The notes under the pieces: model-generated
What the model was told of the DNA's origin: nothing
The model's database searches: none
What the model saw: only the letters and a program-made list of their open reading frames with translations
DNA from: Taxillus chinensis
Lineage: Eukaryota; Streptophyta; Magnoliopsida; Santalales; Loranthaceae
Direction of reading: 5' to 3'
Assembly (NCBI GenBank): GCA_023512835.1
Contig: JAKCVP010000379.1
Coordinates: 1-64,000 of the forward strand
DNA: 64,000 nt
Made by a program: the position numbers and the translations under genes
In this document: positions 56,647 to 64,000 of the stretch, piece after piece
Layout of the letters: the number at the start of each line of letters is the position of its first letter
How positions within the stretch are numbered: the stretch's first letter is position 1

Positions 56647-57516
56647 GGCGGGCTATGCAGGCGTCGCCCGCCGCAGCGAGACGCGTTCCCAAGCACTGTA
56701 CAGTAGTCGAAGGGCCTTTAACTATTCCATCTGTAATCTTGAATTCGCAGTGGCCAGCGTGGAAGGCGTGCACTGGTGTTCGTGATGAGCAGCGTGATGC
56801 GTAGAGAAAGCTTGAAGTTCGAGTCGAGGTCCAGAAAGGAGCTCAGGGGTGCCAAGACAGGGCGCCCTTTCACGATGCGACTTTCCAGCAGCCTTTTGCC
56901 TGTACAGTTTGACTTTCGAGATCGAAGTGAAAGAAGTTTGTGCGTGATTCTATGCAATCTCAATGATGTGAAGCAACGACAACGTCGACTTGTCGCGGCA
57001 CTGGGCGAGATACTCTGAGCCAAAGCAGTGGTCCGGTCCATGATTCATTGCAGATGTCCCCTGCGAGACCAGGACAAGCCCTTGACTGCACAGCCCAGGC
57101 CTTTTGTTCACGGAGCGTGAAGCAGTCTGAGTTATCAACAAACATCTGAGTCATCTCATAGAGTTTCACAGCACTAGTAGCAGGACCATGTTCCGTCTGT
57201 TCTTAGTTCAAGGGTCGTGTAGCACGAGAGCACAGCGCAGAGTCCATCCATCGTCTTCTCCCAACGCTGGGCAGATACTTTGTAATGCAGCAGCACTCAC
57301 ACCTGCTAGACAGAACGAAATAGATGAATCCCGCGCTTGAGACGACGTTCTCTTCAGATGGAGAGGTCGAGCTTTATTCTTTTGACATTTAACGCTATCT
57401 TAGATCGTGAACTTGACTTTGGCTCAGTGTGAGGAGAGCCACTGCGACCCTTCTTGGAAGCGTAGACCGTCCGATTGATGACTTTTGCAGGTTTGAAGTA
57501 GATTCTATTCCTAGAC
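56647..57516. other. Intergenic, no gene seen
   Basis: 870 bases upstream of the Rco1-like gene and downstream of the PA2G4 homologue, both minus strand. Confidence 0.5.
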
Positions 57517-58873
57517 CTATTCATCATCCTCGTCGTCGTCGTCATCCTCGTCGTCGTCTGCCGCTGCCGCGGCGCTCTTCTTCGCGGGCTTCTTCTTCTT
57601 CTTCTTTGACTTGTTCTTGCTTCCAGTGTTCCTGGCAATAGGCTGTTCAAGGATTTTGAGGATCTCTTCATCGGTGATCTTCCTGTCTGTCTTCAATTTG
57701 GACAGGTCAGGCTTGGGTGGTGCAGCCAGAAGCTGAGCACCATTCTTCGTGATGGCTACCAAACATTAGCAAGAGCAAACACTGTCACGTGAAGATCATC
57801 TTACCGAAAGTCGTCAGTAGACGTGATACAGGAGCATCTTCCTTGTCGCCAACGACTTCGTACTGTCGCAGTACGCCGGTGCGAACACCTTCAACAACAC
57901 CGACTTTACCGGCGCGCTCGTCGTCAAGTTGACGCAAACTGAAGGGGAAAGTCTTGAACTTGTTGACAACCTCTGACAACGTGGCTCTTGAGCTAGGGCG
58001 CTTCAGTTGGTAGGTGACTGTTGTTCTGCGGTGCAGTGTTGGTCGCTTGTCAAGGGTCTTGCACTTTCCAGAGCCCAGACTCAACCCCATTTCAATGCCC
58101 CAGACATCACCAACCTCAGGCGTTCCTTCACCATGAACACCCTCGCTCGGCGCTAGGATAATCTTCTTCGCTCCTTCGATCTCGTTGCGCTCAAAGGACC
58201 AGCATGTAGTGCTTTCGACAACACTGACATTGTAGCTGTCGGCGACCTTCTTGATCAATTGATTGATCTTAGACTGCGTCGGCGGCTTCGCGGTGGCGGC
58301 TTTGGCCTTCTCTTCATCGGTTCCAGAAGCCAGCAGACCAGGAGGAACCATGAGACGGATCAATAGCTCATTTGCCCAGTAGGTTGCAGCCAGCAGGTCA
58401 GCCTCGCGGCCACTAACCTCTCCATTGGACCCGACGACGATAGTGTCGCAAACGATTGTGCCGAAGCCATCGATCTGAGCGCCAAGTTGGATCTTGACTA
58501 CTTCGCCCTTCTTGATCTCTACTGATGCCTCCTCGACGTCAGACACAAGGGGCGTGTATGGGGTAACATAGGAGCTAGGTGAGATGGTGGTGGGGTGAGA
58601 GATGCCCTTCGAAATCTTCTTGCCCTTGTAGACCTTTGCAATTTCCTCTTCCAGAAGCTTGTCGCCCTTTTGGCAAATTTCAAGGATCTTCGAGCCTTCG
58701 ACACACCATCCTAAAGGCCAATGTCAGCGCGGGTGTACCTGGATTCTTGGGCCATGGTGGGGCTCACCTGTCACAGTCTCCAAGACCTTGTGGGAGATCT
58801 GGGCTGCAGTCTTGTATTTTGTGAGGGTGTCGGGGTTGTTGAGCGAGTAGTCAACTACCGCTTCGTCCGCCAT
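57517..58873 (-). CDS. PA2G4/Cdb4 homologue (non-catalytic aminopeptidase fold)
   Basis: Exons 58873-58768, 58710-57805 and 57755-57517 join to 416 residues. The start 'DYSLNNPDTLTKYKTAAQIS' and 'ISKGISHPTTISPSSYVTPY' are PA2G4/EBP1 signatures. The pita-bread fold of methionine aminopeptidase continues with 'GEVVKIQLGAQIDGFGTIVC' and 'IEMGLSLGSGKCKTLDKRPT'. The metal-binding Asp/His set of true aminopeptidases is not retained at these motifs, as expected for the family. The C-terminus carries a Lys-run and then a long Asp/Glu tail ('DDDEDDDDDEDDE'). PA2G4-type proteins associate with ribosomes and curved DNA (fission yeast Cdb4). Cytosolic and nuclear; function inferred. Confidence 0.92.
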
Positions 58874-59291
58874 GATTGCTTTCTGTTATGGCGGTGGAGG
58901 GAGGAGTGTCGTAGGAGAATTTTGCGCGCTGTAAGATCGAGTCGTGTGCTGCGGGCAACGCGGGGCAGGGAATGACGTTCTATCTTGCTTTCTCAGAACT
59001 TGGCGATGCTCTGGCGAGAAGCAACGCTTCACTTTGAAATGCGTCTGTCACCTCGGTCGCCAGCTCCCTTTTTTTGTGAATACCGACAAGGTGCTTTACA
59101 GGAATCATTTGTCGAGCAACTTTGATCCCACGCCTGCTTGTCTGCTAGAAGCGACTCCCTGACGAAGTTGCGCAGACAGTAACAGCCCTCTGGGACAACG
59201 AATGCAGCATCATTGTTCACATTGTACTCGCAGCTCCGTTATTCCGTATCCTTTGTGTTCACAGCCTGTGTGCTGGGAAGGCAAGCACCAA
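58874..59291. other. Intergenic, no gene seen
   Basis: 418 bases: promoter of the PA2G4 homologue and 3' flank of the Zn2Cys6 factor. Confidence 0.5.
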
Positions 59292-61899
59292 TTACAGCTC
59301 CAGAAAGGGGTGCTCCCCTAACCCAGACCAGAATGTTTCGTCAAAGTCGGACGGCATGCCCCAAGGAAGCTCCTCAATACAGTTGTAAGGCGCCATCGTT
59401 GCTGAAGAATCTAGTGAGACTAGATCGGGATCAGTGTTCAAAACGCGGTCGAGAACTCTTTCCAATGTCGACCGTGCCTAGGAGGTAGAGATGATGAGCC
59501 CAGCCGGAAGACAATCATGTGCGACCTAGAAAGACTCACCTGTGTAAAGAGAGAATAGTTACCTTCACCAGGCTTTGCCACTTGCTCCAGGGATGCATTC
59601 AAGACAGAAAGGTCCTGTATCATCTTGGATCGTGACGGGGCGCCTGGGTAGGCCCTACAATTTGGTTGCATCTGTCGCAGCAGCTCGAGTGCAATGGCAC
59701 CAGCGCCAGGAAGGCTATAAGCAACAAACTACTTACGATTAGGTTGAGATACATCAGCAGTGAATGACAAACTTACAAGCCAAGACAGATCAATCTCGCT
59801 CTCTCGTCCTATGGTAAGGGTTCAGCATTTACGTCTTCAACAGAATTGCAGTATCGCATACCAACGACCGTGAAGGTAGCACCAAGGAGCTCGTCAGCTA
59901 TCGTCAGCAGTTGCACGGGGGTCTCTTGCTGCTGGCAAACTAGCAGGCGCTGGATGAGAAAGTCTACGCCCTTGTTGTTCTGTGATCGCGATCAGGTTTC
60001 TCATCTTCAAAAAGTTAATGTCGGTATCAGAACCTACTAGATACAGGTCAAGGAGTACAAAGCACCACGATTTGGGCAGATTGCTGTTCCAGATGTTTTT
60101 GGTGTATCTCTGCTCAGTCGGCTGCTGGGCCCACAATTTGTCCGACTCGGTCATAAGAGCCCTGTTAAGCTTCAGTCGCAGGCATCACACAGTGCTGGAC
60201 CGAATTGGACTAACCTTGTTGTACGCAACTTGTATTCCACATCATCGGTCCGGCCGAGACATAGTTCCAAAAGCCTCTCTTTCAACAAGAGGAAAGGGAG
60301 TCGAAGCGAAAGGCGGCCTGCAGGGCGTATAACGTCTGCATCCCATACAGCTCCAATAGTCTCAGCTTCCTTCAAAGCACTCTGCAGCCTTTCGCCCCCT
60401 TGTGCTAAAGCCTCGTGACTAACAAGCGCGGGTGCTTGGTTGATGGCGAAGTATCTGCTACTTAGTCTCGGAGGTCTGCCCAGAAATAAGCTGAGCGTCA
60501 TCTCACGACTGTAAGCCATCAGCTTTGTACAGATGCGATACTCGACTAGCCACGGTGGCACATTCTCGGTAACACGAACGTCATGGTGCAGCCCCATTGT
60601 TAAGAGCACTGCGATGAGCTCGCCCATCCTCTGATAAGCAGCGTAGCCTTCAAAAGGGTCAGCATATACCTGACCGTGGAGCAGAAGTGTTCAACGCACT
60701 AGCATCACCAACGAATTGAGTCAACCCAATATGGTAGTCATTCAGGCACCAGATCATGACATCGTTGACAGAATTCTCACAAAAGCGGAGGCAGACCCCG
60801 CTACAGACGACTATCCATCTGGACACTGCCTCGGGAGTTGTCGCCTGACCGCAATCCAAAACCTCAGGATGTCGTGTTCTGGTTACCATCGATCAGACCG
60901 TGATGAATGAGTGCGATGTGAGCCGGTTGCTACTTACAGAACTCTTGTCAGAGAATATCCGATAGACGTCAGTATCATTGCGATGCTGTCCCAGCGAAAA
61001 TGATCGTCAGTCATATGTCGTGCCCAGTCCAACATCGAGTCGTTTCCCGGTAAGGGAAGAGGCTTGATTGTGTTTTCGAAGATCTGCCGGGACCAGTTAA
61101 GTAGCCTTCGCTCCCGATCGGGTGCGTGCTCCAGTACTAGCAGGCGAGCTTTGAGAGAATACCAGCAACGCATCACTAAAAGTTGCGGTGCCAAAGGTCC
61201 ACACCAGAACTTGAAGGCTGCCTTAAGAAGTATTTCGGTCTTATCCAAAGGGTAAAACCCGTCAAGCACATCAGCGCCAGCATTGAAATCCACTGTAGCA
61301 TGAAGCGTCGTGGAAGCAATTGTGTGAGTCGACGAGGAGGTACTGGTCATAGACGAGTCCCAGCGTTCCAGCTCTCGGCTGCTTTCTTGGAGAGATGCGA
61401 AGAAGCTGGTAGCACCGAGGTACGAAGGAGTTGTCTGCTCGCCATGGACTCGATCTCGTGTGCGTCGTACACGTTCGGATCCTTGGGCAATACTGTCTGT
61501 TGTGGAAGACGGCGTTGTGATGGCGCATTCGGCTGACATCGCCGCGCTGTCTGTACGTTAGACTCCAGTCTTCTAGTGAAAGGCTTTTACCTTGCACATG
61601 CGCCACAAGGACTTGGAACCAAGGAATGCTGCTTACCCTGAAAAAGAAGAATTCCTTCTTTCTGGAGCTCTTCGCGCTTTTCGTACGCCTGTAGTCATCG
61701 GTGAAGGGTGGTAAGAGCAGGCACTTGGGTCTCTTCGCCGACATCTTCCACAAACCGGGGTCGCATGATCACAGGAAAGTTTTCTTAGGCGGCAGGGCTC
61801 ACATGCAGGAAGACTCCCATTTCGACGAGACGTCACTGCTCTCTCCATAGGTATATTTCTGTTGCGTTCAATGGTCACACGAGTGCCGAATGTGCTCAT
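59292..61899 (-). CDS. Zn2Cys6 transcription factor
   Basis: Nine exons join in phase to 687 residues: 61899-61637, 61546-60938, 60818-60713, 60669-60215, 60161-60038, 59979-59866, 59808-59777, 59714-59540 and 59477-59292. The binuclear zinc cluster is Cys33, 36, 43, 50, 53 and 61 ('CEPCRLRKLSCDHATPVCGR'), with basic residues around it. The middle region has the fungal-specific factor pattern 'YADPFEGYAAYQRMGELIAV', and later 'DERARLICLGFLPGAGAIAL'. The tail ends 'FDETFWSGLGEHPFLEL', acidic and aromatic like an activation segment. Two introns use a GTTGGT donor. The exon 2/3 acceptor is the least certain join. Targets unknown; such factors often control metabolic or secondary-metabolite genes. 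Confidence 0.83.
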
Positions 61900-62629
61900 C
61901 GTTGCTTAGAAAGTGCAAGCGAGGCACACAAAAGTCTCTGTTAGGTCAATCAGGTCAATGCAAGACTTGTTATCCTTAGACTTGTTGGACCCATTGTCGC
62001 TCTCCAGTGCACGAAACCGATCGTCATCTAGGATACCCCACCGAGGGAGGGTAAGCGCCTCTTATATGAGGCGTCGTATGAAGAGCTAGAGCAATGGAGA
62101 TGAGTCCGAGGTCCGAGATATGTCTGTGGGCGCGATGCGTATCTACTCCGAGCTCCGCTCACGTGTCATCCTACATGCCGTGTTCCGGGACACGCCTTTT
62201 GTAGACAAGTTTGGCTGCATAATACCTGGCCATCAGTCTGGTCCTCATTCTCACCTAAGCTCGCACGGCGCGATCACCGTTTTGGTCGCAATCTGACGAG
62301 AGCCAAGGGCCAACATCTGCACGTCTTCGCAAGCACACGTTCGCAGATCCAAAGACTGCATCCATGCGAAAGCACAAGCCAAGTCATCATCTTGGCGGTC
62401 GTGCTGAAAATACCCTGTAATTCACTTGTGTTTCCGATCCCTTAATCTTCAGGCCATTAATCTGTCTGTTTGTGCTCAGCAAATCCCCTTCTATCTATCA
62501 ATCACGCCCGCCGGGTCACAGTTATCGCAGACATCTTCGAATCTAGACAAATCAAGCAAGCACACGACGCCGAGCGTATCGTCTTGTAGAGAGCTTTAGA
62601 TGACTTGTGCAAAGACAACCGCAGGCCTC
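61900..62629. other. Intergenic, no gene seen
   Basis: 730 bases upstream of the Zn2Cys6 factor and downstream of the small secreted protein gene. Confidence 0.5.
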
Positions 62630-62964
62630 TCACTTACTCAGCGGGTACAGATTGGCTTGATGGCATTTTTTGTGAGAATGAATGTTTGCAAATACGCAGT
62701 CTGATATCGAACATCACATCAGCTCCTCGGGCAAGGATTTGGTAAGACGGGGGTAAAAGCAATCTTACCTCGATAAGCGCAATTCTGAAGCACCAATCTC
62801 TTCTTGACGCAAGTTGCGATCTGATTAGCGTCGCCCGAGCAGGGTGTATGAGGTGTCGTTGCTGGTTCTGACTCCCCTGCTTTGGGGTTGTACCCAATGG
62901 GGTTGACAAAGTGTGCGTAAAAGGCAAGACAAAGTGGCGTCGTCCGCGCTAGGATCCTGAACAT
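62630..62964 (-). CDS. Small secreted cysteine-rich protein (candidate)
   Basis: Two exons, 62964-62769 and 62700-62630 (68-nt intron, GTAAGA donor, ATCAG acceptor), join to 88 residues. The N-terminus is a short basic start followed by a hydrophobic stretch around 'TTPLCLAFYAHFV', a plausible but not strong signal peptide. The mature part has five cysteines (one near residue 42, then 52, 61, 66-67 and 77 region) spread across the splice junction. It is small and polar and matches no enzyme. Size, composition and an intron within the mature part fit the many unannotated effector-like small secreted proteins of plant-associated ascomycetes. That label is an inference. The gene is short, so the chance of a false model is real. 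Confidence 0.45.
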
Positions 62965-64000
62965 GGCGTCAAAGCGAATGCGGCTTATGATTGAGGATGG
63001 AAGAAGAGTTGCTCCTTACCCAGCCCTGCCCAAGGATAAGCCGCACCGAGTCTAATATCATGTACTTGATCAGCGACGCCAATCTAAGGGTCCCTCGTCT
63101 TACGAGTCAATCGTCGTTGCACACTACGAGGCATGGACGATGCATACCTGCCTGTGTCCCTTATCGGGTCTAGACACAGCGAATCATGGCATGGTCTCCA
63201 CGCGACAATCGTACGAGTCGTTGTTTCGATTTGTAGTGGGTGAAATACCTAGGGCGTTGGGCATAAGGGCATCGCGCTGCGAAATGGCGAATGGTGGCTC
63301 CAGGAAGAAATGAAGGACACCTACGAGGTATATCACGCCGAGACATGAGCAACCTTCCCATCCACTTTGCTGCCCTCAGAGCTGTTAGACAATTGGCTGT
63401 ATACATAAATATCGATGTCACTACATTTTCATGGGCAGACATGACAGAATTACTCGAGGATGACGAACGGACAGATACCAGCAATGCAGTACAATGCGGG
63501 TCTGCAGGGCCCTCGACTGTGCATGGTTCGCCTGATGATGGTCTTCAAAATGTGTGGACTTGATGTGGCAGACATTTGTCCAGAGGAGCGGTCGTCGTAC
63601 ATGGACAATGCTTCGCGTCCAAGGCGCCTTTGAATGAAGCGATTGTTGGAAAGTATCTCAAAAGACGACGATCAGTCGTCTGTATCGCTGATACAATCGC
63701 AAAGTGTTCTCGGGTGTAGCAATGTACTGTACCGTATTTGACCTCGTGACGGGAATTGTCACAGCAAAGTAATTTGGCTCTTGCAGTCCGGTGTCAAAAT
63801 CCTGCTTGACCCACGTCAACTCACCCGCTGTCCTTGAAGCCAGCCCTTGTCAACATTCATTTGGACCGAATGATATGAAATTTCCACACAAACCTTCGCA
63901 AGTGTCCATAAAACTATCGTTTTTGGAACACGGCCATGAAGGACTTGAGCGTGTAGCTTAACTAGTCAAAGAGGGAGCAAACGGTATTGACCAGCGCCAC
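62965..64000. other. Intergenic, no gene seen
   Basis: About 1 kb at the window edge, upstream of the small secreted protein. A 90-codon plus-strand frame at 63291 and a minus-strand frame at 63170-63484 have no recognised features. Confidence 0.45.

Overview
This is a stretch of nuclear DNA from a filamentous ascomycete (Pezizomycotina; Dothideomycetes is my guess, low confidence). The evidence is many short introns (mostly 49-80 nt, almost all GT-AG), genes on both strands without operons, and fungal-specific families: Zn2Cys6 factor, glucose oxidase, BLI-3, SIW14, Rco1, PA2G4/Cdb4-like protein, Ser/Thr-rich wall protein and a dioxygenase-P450 fusion. I rebuilt exon joins by hand from splice motifs and reading phase. 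Most models close in frame from ATG to stop.

Layout. 0.3-8.5 kb: an MFS monocarboxylate-type transporter, histidyl-tRNA synthetase divergent from chorismate synthase, a small Aim19-like membrane protein divergent from an HLJ1/DNAJB12-type J-protein. 8.5-11.9 kb is an unusually long region with no recognisable gene. 11.9-20.7 kb: two Cys-based phosphatases (SIW14-like and YVH1), a C2H2 factor and guanylate kinase. 21.2-28.5 kb: secreted glucose oxidase, an ABM-barrel protein divergent from an aldo/keto reductase, and an unrecognised one-TM-segment ORF.

29.3-34.9 kb is the most interesting part. One 1248-residue protein carries a signal peptide, an animal-type haem peroxidase/cyclooxygenase-like domain with a Tyr-x-x-His pair, an internal membrane span and a P450 domain whose I helix lacks the usual acid-alcohol pair. 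It shares a promoter region with a polytopic membrane protein of unknown function. I read it as a candidate oxylipin synthase with a lumenal oxygenase and a cytosolic hydroperoxide-rearranging P450.

35.7-44.3 kb: phosphopantothenoylcysteine decarboxylase, a CIR-N/LENG1-like spliceosome-associated protein, BLI-3, an intracellular protein with a chitin-binding-like tail, arginase and a C2H2 factor. 44.3-47.2 kb is a second long empty region. 47.2-64 kb: a Ser/Thr-rich secreted wall protein, asparaginyl-tRNA synthetase, the Rpd3S subunit Rco1, a PA2G4/Cdb4 homologue, a nine-exon Zn2Cys6 factor and a small secreted cysteine-rich protein.

A recurring theme is paired in-frame ATGs in which the upstream one adds an Arg-rich, acid-free mitochondrial-type presequence (histidyl-tRNA synthetase, guanylate kinase, BLI-3). 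This suggests single genes serving two compartments. I found no tRNA, rRNA, transposon or CRISPR array. Base composition and homology scores could not be computed here; family names rest on motifs and domain order.
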